NCBI GenBank assembly: GCA_934488615.1
Contig: CAKSSJ010000035.1
Coordinates: 1 to 22,018 of the forward strand
From: an uncultured Eubacteriales bacterium
GTDB lineage: Bacteria; Bacillota; Clostridia; Oscillospirales; Acutalibacteraceae
Length of the DNA: 22,018 nt
Reading direction: 5' to 3'
Part shown: positions 5,363 through 13,492 of the stretch, one piece after another
How the letters are laid out: every line of letters begins with the position of its first letter
Numbering within the stretch: position 1 is the first letter of the stretch
Notes under the pieces: generated by a model
Database searches by the model: none
What the model was told of the DNA's origin: nothing
Seen by the model: the letters and a program-made list of their open reading frames with translations, nothing else
Program-made: the position numbers and the translations under genes

Positions 5363-7315
5363 TCAGCCGTGCGTTACAGTCTCAAGATTTTCGATCTCCC
5401 TGAGCCAAATTGCATATGAAGCGTCGCTCGGCATTCTCCAATCTCCTCTCGGAGACAGGCAAACACTGCCTATCTTCACTCCGTCAGGCAGACAGCTTCT
5501 CTTAAACTGCTGAGTGAAAAATCTCTTGTAAAACACCTTGAGCCATTTGAGTACCGTTTCCCTGTCGAAATCCTCTTTAAACGCTTTCTCGGCGAGGAAG
5601 AATATCTTCGACGGTGAGAAACCGAAGCGCAGAAGATGATAGAGAAAGAAATCGTGCAAAGCATAGGGTCCGATTATCTCCTCGGTCTCCTGCTGAATAT
5701 TGCCGTCCTCGTCGGGAGGAAGAAGCTCGGGGCTTATCGGCGTATCAATTATATCCTCAAGCACATGGGTGCTGTCGGGGAAAATATTATAATCAATCAG
5801 TGCCGCTATCATCCAGCGTACAAGGGTTTTCGGCACGCCGCAGTTGACGCCGTACATGCTCATGTGGTCAGCATTGTATGTGCACCAGCCGAGTGCAAGC
5901 TCGCTGAGATCGCCTGTTCCGACAACAAAGCCGCCGACCTTGCAGGCGTAATCCATGAGCACCTGAGTTCTCTCACGAGCCTGAATGTTTTCATATGTTA
6001 CGTCGAATTTATCCGTCGGATGTCCGATATCACGGCAGTGAAGCGTGCAAGCCTCTTTAATATCAATCTCCATCGCATGAACACCGAGAGTCTCCATAAG
6101 CTCCCATGCATTTGAATGGGTGCGCTTCGTCGTGCCGAAGCAGGGAAGCGTTATAGCAATAACGTCCGAGGGGTCACGTCCGAGCTGACGTGCTGTTTCG
6201 GCGCAGACAAGCAGTGCGAGCGTGGAATCCAGTCCGCCCGAAACACCGAGAATCATTTTTCCGCCGACCTTCGCCGCTCTCTTTTTAAGTCCTGCGACCT
6301 GCATACGGAAGATGTCCATACAGCGCTCGATTCTGTCCTTTTTATCCGAGGGAACAAACGGAAGCTTCTTTACCTCATATATTTCGCCGTCGCTTTCGAG
6401 CTTTGCTCCGACCTTGACCTCAACATAATCCTTGCCCTCAAGGTAAAGCGAAGCAGAATCGGCAAAGGTCTTGTTCTCTGCTCTGTCGGCTCTGATCTTG
6501 CCGAGGTCAACATCATGCTTTATCGAATAGCCACCGTCGATCAGGCTGTCATTCTGAGAGAGAACCGCACCGTTTTCGCAGATTATCGAATGACCCGAGA
6601 AAATAAGATCCGTCGTCGATTCGCTCATACCTGCGCTCGCATAGGCATAGGCGCAAAGGCTCCTCGCCGACTGCTGAGAAACAAGCTCGGTTCTGTATTT
6701 TCTTTTCATTATAGTTTCGTTGGAGGCGGAAAGATTGAGAATAACCTCCGCACCCGCAAGCGTCAGAAGCGTCGAGGGTGGCAAGGGTGCCCACAGATCC
6801 TCGCAAATTTCAACTCCGAGCTTCACACCCGAGCAATCAAAAACAAGGTTGTTGCCGACGGGGATTTCATAGTCGCCGTCAAGCATAAGCTCGTCCGAGC
6901 CGATAGAAGTACACTTCAAATCAGCCGCCGAGGAGAACCAACGCTTTTCATAATATTCGTTATAGGTCGGGATAAAGGTCTTTACGGCGATGCCGCTCAC
7001 CCTTCCGTGCGACATCACAACGGCGCAGTTATAAAGCTGACCGCCGATAATCACGGGCGCGCCGACTGCGACAACGGAATTGCTGTCCTTCGTCGTCTTA
7101 ACAATTTCGGCAATACCCTTCTTTGCGCCGTCGATCAGAGTTCTCTGAAAGAAAAGGTCGGCGCAGGTGTAGCCCGTAACGCAAAGCTCGGGGAACACGA
7201 TAACATCGGCGTCCTTGTTGATGTCGATATATTTAATTATTTCCTGCGTGTTGAATTCCGTGTTGCCGACCTCGACCTCGGGAACCGCACACGTCAATCT
7301 GATAAAATCAAACAT
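5363..7315 (-). CDS. nadE: Glutamine-dependent NAD+ synthetase (650 aa)
   Basis: Catalyses the last step of NAD+ synthesis, amidating deaminated NAD+ with ammonia released from glutamine, using ATP. The N-terminal ~300 residues are a nitrilase-type glutaminase with the expected triad: Glu43 in 'VFPELCVTGYT', the Lys in 'VKTFIPTYNEYYEKRWF' and the Cys in 'GVEICEDLW'. The C-terminal half is the synthetase, with the ATP pyrophosphatase loop 'LGVSGGLDSTLALLV' and 'GTGDLSELALGW'. Length is typical of the two-domain bacterial form. ATG 7315 is chosen because AAGGTGA lies about 6 nt upstream; an in-frame ATG at 7342 lacks a site. It has its own strong promoter, divergent from the sugar-transporter operon. 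Confidence 0.97.
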   Translation of the reverse strand: MFDFIRLTCAVPEVEVGNTEFNTQEIIKYIDINKDADVIVFPELCVTGYTCADLFFQRTLIDGAKKGIAEIVKTTKDSNSVVAVGAPVIIGGQLYNCAVVMSHGRVSGIAVKTFIPTYNEYYEKRWFSSAADLKCTSIGSDELMLDGDYEIPVGNNLVFDCSGVKLGVEICEDLWAPLPPSTLLTLAGAEVILNLSASNETIMKRKYRTELVSQQSARSLCAYAYASAGMSESTTDLIFSGHSIICENGAVLSQNDSLIDGGYSIKHDVDLGKIRADRAENKTFADSASLYLEGKDYVEVKVGAKLESDGEIYEVKKLPFVPSDKKDRIERCMDIFRMQVAGLKKRAAKVGGKMILGVSGGLDSTLALLVCAETARQLGRDPSDVIAITLPCFGTTKRTHSNAWELMETLGVHAMEIDIKEACTLHCRDIGHPTDKFDVTYENIQARERTQVLMDYACKVGGFVVGTGDLSELALGWCTYNADHMSMYGVNCGVPKTLVRWMIAALIDYNIFPDSTHVLEDIIDTPISPELLPPDEDGNIQQETEEIIGPYALHDFFLYHLLRFGFSPSKIFFLAEKAFKEDFDRETVLKWLKVFYKRFFTQQFKRSCLPDGVKIGSVCLSPRGDWRMPSDASYAIWLREIENLETVTHG

Positions 7316-7347
7316 GCTTATCACCTTACCGTATTTATACATAATTT

Positions 7348-7375
7348 ATTATAACATAAAATTGCAAAGTGTCAA
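7348..7375 (-). promoter_or_regulatory. strong extended -10 promoter of nadE
   Basis: Minus strand: TTGACA (7370-7375), 16-nt spacer ending in TGT, then TATAAT (7348-7353). Both hexamers are perfect and the TGn extension is present. Confidence 0.9.
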
Positions 7376-7382
7376 ATATCTT

Positions 7383-7400
7383 GTTGCAAATGTTGCATCA
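7383..7400. promoter_or_regulatory. tandem GTTGCA repeat between divergent promoters, possible operator
   Basis: Two adjacent 9-mers, GTTGCAAAT and GTTGCATCA, lie just upstream of the nadE -35 and about 22 nt upstream of the transporter -35. This is a reasonable site for a regulator of one or both promoters, but no regulator gene is adjacent. Confidence 0.25.
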
Positions 7401-7421
7401 CTTTCATTTTAATAATTTTTA

Positions 7422-7450
7422 TTGAAATTTCAGATTATATATGGTAAATT
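7422..7450 (+). promoter_or_regulatory. promoter of the transporter/phosphoesterase/oxidoreductase operon
   Basis: TTGAAA (7422-7427), 17-nt spacer ending in TGG, then TAAATT (7445-7450), an extended -10 type promoter. The predicted start is near 7457, about 31 nt before the ATG. Confidence 0.6.
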
Positions 7451-7487
7451 ATATGTAATATATACAATAAACAGAGAGGACACGGAA

Positions 7488-8975
7488 ATGCAAAAATATT
7501 TAAAGACAAAAGAGCTTCATTTCGGCTCAAAGACGTTCAGACTGCCCACCGAGGCGCTCTCCTACGGAATAGGGCTTTTCGGCATCGCCCTGCTCTCGGG
7601 CTGGGTTCCCGAATATGCAAAAACATATTTCGCCGATTTTGCTTTCAAAAATCAAAATTTCAGCTCGGATGCCCTTGCGACGCTGATATCGACCGTATTC
7701 CTTGTTGCAGGCTTTGTCGGCGCGGCGGCTGAAATTATAATCGGCTTCCTCGTTGACAAGACAAAATCAAAGCGCGGCAAAATCCACCCGTGGCTCCTCT
7801 ACGGCTGTGTTCCGCTCGGCATAATCTCGATGCTCGTTTTTGTTGCGCCGAAAACGTCGAATTTTGTCGTTGCAACGATATGGATGTTCGCAATTTACTG
7901 CGCCTATGTAATGCTGCTCGTCTGCGTTGAAAGCCCTGCCAACTGCTTCGGCGCCGTCTGTACACCAAACCCCGACGAGCGAAGCGACGCAATTTCAATC
8001 GCGGGAATCATGCGCTCGATAGGTCAATCGGGCGGAATGGTCGTTCTCATCGTCGTCGGACTTGTCATGAAGGCAATAATGGGCAAGGAGGGCTTCAAAG
8101 CCGCCGAGGGCAGAGGTCTCGACTTGCAGATTTCAACGGCAGTCTGCGTTATCGGCTTCATTCTTTTCCTTGCCATCATGCTCAAGAACACGAGAGAGCG
8201 CGTCCCCTACACGACCGAAAAGGTAAATCTCGGTCAGAGCCTTAAATTCGTTTTCACCAACAAGAACCTGCTCATGGTCTCGCTTGCCAAGCTCGCAGGC
8301 TTCGGCCGCGGAGTTTACGGTGCGGCAAGCCTATACATTGCGATATATCTCCTCGGCGATAAGGGTCTCAAGCTCGCGCTTCTGCTCCCGATGGGAATAG
8401 GCACGGCAGTCAGTATGCTCGTCGTTAAAAAGCTCATCAAAACCATCGGCACGAAGAACACGTTTATCGCCTGCAGTGCCTACGGCGCCGTCTCATTCCT
8501 CCTGCTTTTCGGCGTTTCAATGATAATCGGCTTCCGAAAAGAGCTTATTATCCCGTTCCTTATTATCAATTTCCTTGTCGGACTTCAGAACGGCAACACC
8601 AACCTTACTCCGAACGTCATGATCGCGGACTGCGTTGACGAAATTGAGCTGAAAACAGGCAAGCGTCAGGAGGGTCTCTGCTACGCAGGTTACGGACTTT
8701 TCTCCAAGATTGCTTCGGCATTCACGACCTCGCTCGGTACATATCTTGTTTTCAAATGGTCGGGCTATCTTCCATCAACGGATCCGTCGGTTGCCTATGC
8801 GGCTCAGAGTGACGGCACACTGACAAGATTTCTTGTAATCTATACTATAATTCCCGCCTGCTTCGTTGTTCTCCAGATTATCCCGATGATTTTCTATGAC
8901 CTCAACGCCAAGAAGAAGGAGCAGATTTCACTTGAGCTTATCAAGCGCAGAGGAGTTGTTGAAACCGATGAATAA
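7488..8975 (+). CDS. GPH-family MFS sugar symporter (495 aa)
   Basis: Inner-membrane secondary transporter of the glycoside-pentoside-hexuronide:cation symporter group. About 12 hydrophobic segments are visible. The loop after the second segment, 'IIIGFLVDKTKSKRGKIHPWLLYG', is the GPH signature (DxT.S+.GR+RPW), and 'GLQNGNTNLTPNVMIADCVDEIELKTGKRQEGLCYA' matches the late 'D..D..E..tG.R.eG' motif of the same group. ATG 7488 follows AGAGG with about 9 nt spacing; an earlier ATG at 7422 lies inside the promoter. The stop codon overlaps the next gene by 8 nt, showing translational coupling. The neighbours suggest uptake of a sugar, polyol or sugar conjugate that is dephosphorylated and oxidised inside the cell (inference; the substrate is not readable from sequence). 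Confidence 0.9.
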   Translation: MQKYLKTKELHFGSKTFRLPTEALSYGIGLFGIALLSGWVPEYAKTYFADFAFKNQNFSSDALATLISTVFLVAGFVGAAAEIIIGFLVDKTKSKRGKIHPWLLYGCVPLGIISMLVFVAPKTSNFVVATIWMFAIYCAYVMLLVCVESPANCFGAVCTPNPDERSDAISIAGIMRSIGQSGGMVVLIVVGLVMKAIMGKEGFKAAEGRGLDLQISTAVCVIGFILFLAIMLKNTRERVPYTTEKVNLGQSLKFVFTNKNLLMVSLAKLAGFGRGVYGAASLYIAIYLLGDKGLKLALLLPMGIGTAVSMLVVKKLIKTIGTKNTFIACSAYGAVSFLLLFGVSMIIGFRKELIIPFLIINFLVGLQNGNTNLTPNVMIADCVDEIELKTGKRQEGLCYAGYGLFSKIASAFTTSLGTYLVFKWSGYLPSTDPSVAYAAQSDGTLTRFLVIYTIIPACFVVLQIIPMIFYDLNAKKKEQISLELIKRRGVVETDE

Positions 8976-10542
8976 TACGGTCTTTGAATATCCGCTTGAT
9001 TTAATTGTCATGACGGACGCTCACTACTATTCGCCGAAGCTCGGCATCGACACTCCGTCATACAAAAAATACGATTCGACCAACCAAAAGGCGGTCAAGG
9101 ACAGCCCTGCGATAATCTCTGCCGCCTTCGCTCATATTGCGAAAAGCGGCTGTGAAAACGTAATTTTCTGCGGCGATGCGACCTGCGACGGCGACTATGA
9201 CAGCCATGTTGAGTTTATCGAGCTGCTCTACGCATTGAAGAAGTGCGGCAAGCGTGTTTTTGCGATAACCTCAACGCACGACTATCAGGACGACGGACTG
9301 ACAAACTGCTACACAGGCGAGGTAAAAACGAAAATTCCGTCCGCCAAGCGTGACGAGCTTTTGAAAATGTATCACAGCTTCGGACCCGACGAGGCATTCT
9401 CGCAGTTTGAGATGTCCTATGCAGCCGAGCTTGACGAAAACTACATTCTTCTTGCCCTCAATTCCGACAAGAACGACAAGGGCAGGAGCGGCTATTCCGA
9501 CGAGCACAAGGCATGGATAGCCAAAATCGCAAATGCGGCAAGGCAATGCAACAAGCGTGTGATCGCCTTCACTCACCACCCGATTCTTTCGCCCTCCCCT
9601 GTTTATTCTCTGATTGGCAAAAAAGACATGATGGGCGAGCATGAAGAAATCAAGGACTTTCTCGCCGACCTCGGCATAGGTCTTGTTTTCACGGGTCATT
9701 CGCATGTGCACGACATTTCATTCGATTTTTCGCCGAGCGGAAATATTCTTTACGACGTTTCGACCTCCGCCCTTGCAGGCTATCCCGGTCTTTACCGCAC
9801 GGTCAGAATTTGCGGCAACAATGTTCATATCGAAAGCGTTGCAATAACCGAAAAGGTCAGCGGCATTGACGATCTGCCCGATTATCTCGAAAATAAATTC
9901 ATCGGCATGATTGACAGAACGCTTGATGCGGCGGCTTCGGACATTGACACCTTTGCCGCCTGCGTGGATTCAATGAGTATTCACCCGAATGTTTCTTATC
10001 GCATCGGCTGGCTCGTCAAGCCCCTTGCACAGCTTATAAAAAGGCTTAAATTGGGTGTTTTCGCAAAATGGGTAAAGAGCGAAACGCACGGCGCCGACCT
10101 TTCCTCGGCGGAGAACGAGAGCGTGTTCGGATTGATCCGACAGCTTGTCCTGCACCTGTACTCGGGCAACGCTCCATACACGCCCGACACGGCTGAATAC
10201 AAAATTGTGATAGGCTTCGTCAATATTATCGACAGTGTGCTGAAGCTTCTTCACATCAAAATAAGGCTCGCCGACCTTGTGCGTCCCCTGCTCTACAACA
10301 GCGGAATTGACGACAGCAATGCCGACCTGCCGTTGAATGCCGACAGAAAAACCGTCAATGCGATATGCAACAACAAGTATGAAGAAACGGTCGCCGAGAG
10401 CAAAAAAGGCCCTGCCGTGCTTGCAGTTTTGATACTTACAATTATAATTCTCCTGCCGCTTATCCCCGTAACAGCCGTTGCGCTTTTGATCGGCGCAGGA
10501 GTCAATGAAATTATATTCCGCAAACAGATACGAGGTAAATAA
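8968..10542 (+). CDS. Membrane-anchored calcineurin-like metallophosphoesterase (524 aa)
   Basis: Predicted two-metal phosphohydrolase. Motifs in order: D17-A-H19 in 'IVMTDAHYYS', G69-D70 in 'IFCGDATCDGDYD', T103-H104-D105 where GNHD is usual, then 'FTHHP' and 'FTGHSHVHD'. Thus all histidine and aspartate ligands are present, but the bridging Asn of GNH is Thr. After the catalytic domain comes a ~200-residue helical region of unknown role, ending in a strongly hydrophobic segment ('VLAVLILTIIILLPLIPVTAV') near the C-terminus, which probably anchors the enzyme in the membrane with a short charged tail. No N-terminal signal peptide is seen, so the catalytic domain is probably cytoplasmic. The start ATG 8968 lies inside the 3' end of the transporter gene; an AGAGGAG site is 12 nt upstream. 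Confidence 0.87.
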   Translation: MNNTVFEYPLDLIVMTDAHYYSPKLGIDTPSYKKYDSTNQKAVKDSPAIISAAFAHIAKSGCENVIFCGDATCDGDYDSHVEFIELLYALKKCGKRVFAITSTHDYQDDGLTNCYTGEVKTKIPSAKRDELLKMYHSFGPDEAFSQFEMSYAAELDENYILLALNSDKNDKGRSGYSDEHKAWIAKIANAARQCNKRVIAFTHHPILSPSPVYSLIGKKDMMGEHEEIKDFLADLGIGLVFTGHSHVHDISFDFSPSGNILYDVSTSALAGYPGLYRTVRICGNNVHIESVAITEKVSGIDDLPDYLENKFIGMIDRTLDAAASDIDTFAACVDSMSIHPNVSYRIGWLVKPLAQLIKRLKLGVFAKWVKSETHGADLSSAENESVFGLIRQLVLHLYSGNAPYTPDTAEYKIVIGFVNIIDSVLKLLHIKIRLADLVRPLLYNSGIDDSNADLPLNADRKTVNAICNNKYEETVAESKKGPAVLAVLILTIIILLPLIPVTAVALLIGAGVNEIIFRKQIRGK

Positions 10543-10543
10543 T

Positions 10544-11821
10544 ATGAGTAAACCGTTAAAAGCCGTCATAGTCGGCGGCGGTCATCGCTCGATGATATAT
10601 GCCGAGCTGGCAAAAACTGATCCCGAAATGCTCGAGATAGTCGGCGTTGCCGATCCGAACGAATTCCGCAGAAATCAAATCGGTGAATATTTCAATATTC
10701 CTAAGGAGCGCCGCTTCAAGGACGTCAACGACCTTGCCGCTGTGCCGAAATTCGCCGATGCCGCCATAAACGGAACGATGGATCACATCCACGTTGCGAC
10801 ATCTATCCCCCTGCTCAAGGCAGGCTACGACATTCTTCTTGAAAAGCCGTTCGCCGTCAACGAGGAGGAAATGCGTGAGCTGATAAGCTGCGCCGAGGAG
10901 AACGGACGAAAGATAATGGTCTGCTTCGTTCTCAGATACGCTCCGTTTTACCGTCAAATCAAGGAAACGATTCTCAGCGGCGAGATAGGACAGATAGTAA
11001 ATATTCAAACGGTTGAGCACGTCAGCTACCACCATATGTCCACAAGCCATATAAGAGGAAAATGGCGCAACGAGGAGCAGTGCCATGCAACAATGCTTCT
11101 TGCAAAGTGCTGTCACGATATTGATATCATGATGTGGCTCATGGGCGATGATGCGCCTGCCCGAGTCTCAAGCTTCGGCTCGCTGATGCAGTTCAGACCC
11201 GAAAACGCTCCGAAAGAAAGCGGCACACGCTGTCTTGTTGACTGTCCGCTCGTTGACACCTGTCTTTACTCGGCGAAGCGGCTTTATATCGATCACCCCG
11301 ACCGCTGGTCGTTCTACGTTTGGGACAAGCTTGAGGACAAAGAAAATGCAACGATCGAGGACAAAATCGAGCTTCTCAAAACAAGCCCCTACGGTGTTTG
11401 CGCCTACAAAAGCGACAACGACGTTGTTGACCACCAGAGCATCGCTGTCCGCTTCAAGAGCGGCGCAACGGGCACGCATAATATGATAGGCGGAGCGGCT
11501 ATCCCTCAGCGCAAGATTCATATTATCGGCACAAAGGGTGAAATTTTCGGAACGCTCGAAAGCGGCAAATTCACCGTTTCGCTCATCGACCCAAGACCCG
11601 GCTGCGAGCATCTTGACCGCGTTGTTGACGTCAGCGTCAAGGACGATTCCCACGGAGGCGGAGATATTGAGCTTGTCAAGGATTTTGTACGTTATGTCCG
11701 CGACGGTGAAATGTCCGTTTCGTGCACCTCGATTGAGGACTCGATGAAGGGTCACCTCACAGTTTTTCGTGCCGATAAGAGCATGAAAAACGACGGAGAA
11801 GTCGAAAATGTAATTGAATAG
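10544..11821 (+). CDS. Gfo/Idh/MocA-family NAD(P)-dependent oxidoreductase (425 aa)
   Basis: Dehydrogenase of the glucose-fructose oxidoreductase/inositol dehydrogenase family. The N-terminus 'LKAVIVGGGHRSMIYAELA' is a variant Rossmann motif (G11, G12, G13). 'YDILLEKPFAVNEEE' holds the family's EKP motif (E100-K101-P102), whose lysine normally takes part in catalysis. A cysteine group C230-x3-C234-x5-C240 followed by 'LYSAKRLYID' is an insertion I associate with one subgroup, perhaps metal-binding. The gene starts one base after the phosphoesterase stop, with ACGAGGT as RBS, so the three genes form one operon. Likely role: oxidation or epimerisation of the sugar or polyol imported by the transporter; the substrate is unknown. 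Confidence 0.92.
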   Translation: MSKPLKAVIVGGGHRSMIYAELAKTDPEMLEIVGVADPNEFRRNQIGEYFNIPKERRFKDVNDLAAVPKFADAAINGTMDHIHVATSIPLLKAGYDILLEKPFAVNEEEMRELISCAEENGRKIMVCFVLRYAPFYRQIKETILSGEIGQIVNIQTVEHVSYHHMSTSHIRGKWRNEEQCHATMLLAKCCHDIDIMMWLMGDDAPARVSSFGSLMQFRPENAPKESGTRCLVDCPLVDTCLYSAKRLYIDHPDRWSFYVWDKLEDKENATIEDKIELLKTSPYGVCAYKSDNDVVDHQSIAVRFKSGATGTHNMIGGAAIPQRKIHIIGTKGEIFGTLESGKFTVSLIDPRPGCEHLDRVVDVSVKDDSHGGGDIELVKDFVRYVRDGEMSVSCTSIEDSMKGHLTVFRADKSMKNDGEVENVIE

Positions 11822-11965
11822 CGAATAAACGTCATGCCTTTTCGTATATAATATAAGTGTAACGGAAGAGTTTTACTATATGGTGCGATGTTCAAATCGC
11901 CCAAGGTTTAATTAGACTCCTCCTTCATTCAATGTTATTAACTTAAATACTTTTTGCACTATTAT
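11822..11965. other. intergenic region after the oxidoreductase gene, with an unexplained hairpin
   Basis: No gene seen. A hairpin at 11882-11902 pairs GG and GCGAT with ATCGC and CC around a GTTCAA loop with one bulged T, but no T-run follows. TATAAT at 11847-11852 looks like a -10 element, without a recognisable -35. No canonical terminator of the upstream operon is visible; the palindromic element starting at 11966 may do this job. Confidence 0.4.
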
Positions 11966-12118
11966 CTTTATCCCCTCCGGCTTTTCAAGCCACCTCCCCT
12001 TAAATCATTTAAGGGGAGGCTGAAACAGTTGTAAAAAACTCTGTATTGCAAAAAATTCTCAAGCCTCCCCTTGGTTGAATCAAGGGGAGGTGTCGCATGA
12101 GCGACGGAGGGGATAAAG
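11966..12118. repeat. 153-bp TIR-bounded palindromic repeat (MITE-like)
   Basis: The ends are perfect 14-bp inverted repeats, CTTTATCCCCTCCG (11966-11979) and CGGAGGGGATAAAG (12105-12118). Inside are two strong hairpins: a perfect 13-bp stem (11993-12005 with 12007-12019) and a 10-bp stem CCTCCCCTTG/CAAGGGGAGG (12064-12073, 12081-12090). There is no coding sequence. A related element lies at 20639-20868. The form fits a non-autonomous interspersed element; no flanking target duplication is obvious to me. Confidence 0.8.
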
Positions 12119-12258
12119 ACAAATTCATGAATCCGGCTGATTTCCTCACGAAGTAATGTGAGCATCATACCATGGTTTTTTACAAAATTTTTAAGTTAAT
12201 GATATGTTCTAAGATGGAGATTACACCTCCACACACTTACACGAAAGGCGTGATTTTT
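12119..12258 (+). other. upstream region of the TspO gene
   Basis: No gene seen. A weak promoter candidate is TTTACA (12179-12184) with TATGTT (12203-12208) at 18-nt spacing. A small hairpin TGGAG-ATTACA-CCTCCA lies about 30 nt before the TspO start. The open frame that continues upstream of the chosen TspO start has no RBS in this stretch. Confidence 0.35.
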
Positions 12259-12738
12259 TTGACCGTCAAGACAAATATCAATTTCAAGCACCTGATAATC
12301 GCAGTTGTGATTCCCATTGCCGTCGGCGGAATATCGTCGCTGATAGTCGGCAGCGGCTTCGATGTCTATTCCGAGGCTGTCACAAAGCCGCCGCTGTCCC
12401 CTCCCGATTGGCTTTTCCCCGTGATGTGGACAATACTTTATATTCTCATGGGAATTTCCTCATACCTTGTTTACGAAAAGGATAAATCGGAAGCCAAGCA
12501 GCCGCTTGCGGTCTATGCCATTCAGCTTGCGATGAACTTCATGTGGCCGATATTCTTCTTTTCGCTCAATGCCTATCTCTTTTCATTTATATGGCTTATC
12601 GTTCTCTGGGCACTCGCAATCACAATGACTGTCATGTTTTACCGTGTTTCAAAGCTTGCTGGACTGCTCCAAATTCCGTATATTTTGTGGCTCACCTTTG
12701 CGGCTTATCTCAACCTTTCGGTGTTTCTGCTCAATTAA
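12259..12738 (+). CDS. tspO: TspO/MBR-family membrane protein (159 aa)
   Basis: Five-helix membrane protein of the tryptophan-rich sensory protein/peripheral benzodiazepine receptor family, whose members bind porphyrins and are linked to tetrapyrrole and stress signalling. Diagnostic segments are 'KPPLSPPDWLFPVMWTILYILMGISSYLV' (the PP.W.F..VW..LY.LMG pattern), 'AIQLAMNFMWPIFFF' and 'IPYILWLTFAAYLNLSVFLLN', the typical C-terminus. I chose the TTG at 12259 because GAAAGG lies 10 nt upstream and the resulting length is normal; upstream in-frame ATG codons at 12172 and 12214 would add residues without homology or RBS. It stands alone between the repeat element and the TetR gene. No terminator is evident after it. 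Confidence 0.93.
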   Translation: MTVKTNINFKHLIIAVVIPIAVGGISSLIVGSGFDVYSEAVTKPPLSPPDWLFPVMWTILYILMGISSYLVYEKDKSEAKQPLAVYAIQLAMNFMWPIFFFSLNAYLFSFIWLIVLWALAITMTVMFYRVSKLAGLLQIPYILWLTFAAYLNLSVFLLN

Positions 12739-12772
12739 AATATTAACAAATTATTAAATTTTAAAAAAGATA

Positions 12773-12800
12773 TTGACTATTAGTCATTTTTGCGTATAAT
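12773..12800 (+). promoter_or_regulatory. promoter of the tetR-MMPL-lipoprotein operon
   Basis: TTGACT (12773-12778), 16-nt spacer, perfect TATAAT (12795-12800). The -35 element overlaps the first palindromic operator, so a bound repressor would occlude RNA polymerase. Confidence 0.85.
12774..12786. promoter_or_regulatory. TetR operator, copy 1
   Basis: TGACTATTAGTCA, a perfect 13-bp palindrome (TGACTA/TAGTCA around T) overlapping the -35 element. It shares 11 of 13 positions with copy 2 at 12820-12832. Assignment to the adjacent TetR protein is inferred from position. Confidence 0.75.
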
Positions 12801-12819
12801 GTTAGACGAAAAGCAAAAG

Positions 12820-12832
12820 TGACTGGTAGTCA
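12820..12832. promoter_or_regulatory. TetR operator, copy 2
   Basis: TGACTGGTAGTCA, arms TGACT/AGTCA, lying downstream of the predicted transcription start and 46 bp from copy 1, that is about four helical turns on roughly the same face. This suits cooperative or roadblock repression. Confidence 0.72.
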
Positions 12833-12855
12833 TTTTATTTACGGAGATATGCAAA

Positions 12856-13470
12856 ATGAGTAAGATTTCTGAAAAACAACAGAATAAAAGGACGAATATT
12901 CTCGATGCCGCATATGAGCTTTTTATTGAAAAAAGCTTCAGCAACACCTCGATTGACGATGTTGTTAAAAGCGCCGGAATCGCCAAGGGCACGTTTTATC
13001 TCTACTTTAAGGATAAGCACGATTTGATGGAGCGTATAATCATCCGAAAGGGCGCTTTGATTCTCCGCTATGTGCTCGAAGAGCTGATGAAGAAGAAAGA
13101 GACCTGTCAGATGTCATTTTGTGAACAGATGCTTTTTATAACGGAAAAAATCGTTGACTATCTCGAACAGCACAAGGAAATAATTACCCTCATGGGCAAA
13201 AACTTTTCCTCCTGCCTGAGCTATTTCAGCACGATAGAGGATGACGAGCTGAAATCCATGCTCAGCGAGCTTGTTCAGGAAAACATCGAAAACGGTTTTT
13301 CGGAGCAGGAAACACTAAAAAGAATTTATCTTATAGTAACGCTTGTCGGTTCGGTTTGCTACGATTCGTTTGTTTATGAATCACCGTTCAAAATTTCGGA
13401 GATAAAGCCGCTTCTTTACAGGAGCGTCGAAGCTGTAATTTCCGAACCGCCGACAGCGACAGACAAATAA
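12856..13470 (+). CDS. TetR/AcrR-family transcriptional regulator (204 aa)
   Basis: Probable repressor of its own operon, which encodes an MMPL transporter and a lipoprotein. The N-terminal helix-turn-helix domain reads 'ILDAAYELFIEKSFSNTSIDDVVKSAGIAKGTFYLYFKDKHDLMERI' (about residues 14-61, broken here only by its length), a textbook TetR pattern with the 'GTFYLYF' recognition helix end. The C-terminal ~140 residues are the variable ligand-binding and dimerisation domain, with two cysteines near 'SSCLSYF' and 'GSVCYDS'. The ATG at 12856 has CGGAG 9 nt upstream. Two near-identical palindromes sit at its promoter. The ligand is unknown; by family precedent it may be a substrate of the transporter. 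Confidence 0.94.
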   Translation: MSKISEKQQNKRTNILDAAYELFIEKSFSNTSIDDVVKSAGIAKGTFYLYFKDKHDLMERIIIRKGALILRYVLEELMKKKETCQMSFCEQMLFITEKIVDYLEQHKEIITLMGKNFSSCLSYFSTIEDDELKSMLSELVQENIENGFSEQETLKRIYLIVTLVGSVCYDSFVYESPFKISEIKPLLYRSVEAVISEPPTATDK

Positions 13471-13492
13471 ATCAGTTTAATACCCTTTCAGT

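Noticed and set aside
6116..7354. 412-residue open frame on the plus strand, antisense to nadE
   Set aside because: It has no RBS or family features and mirrors the codon structure of the clearly real nadE gene.
11966..12118. CRISPR or insertion sequence at the palindromic repeat
   Set aside because: There are no regularly spaced direct repeats with unique spacers and no transposase reading frame.
12172..12258. Upstream ATG starts for TspO
   Set aside because: No RBS, residues without family similarity, and the protein from TTG 12259 already has the normal length.
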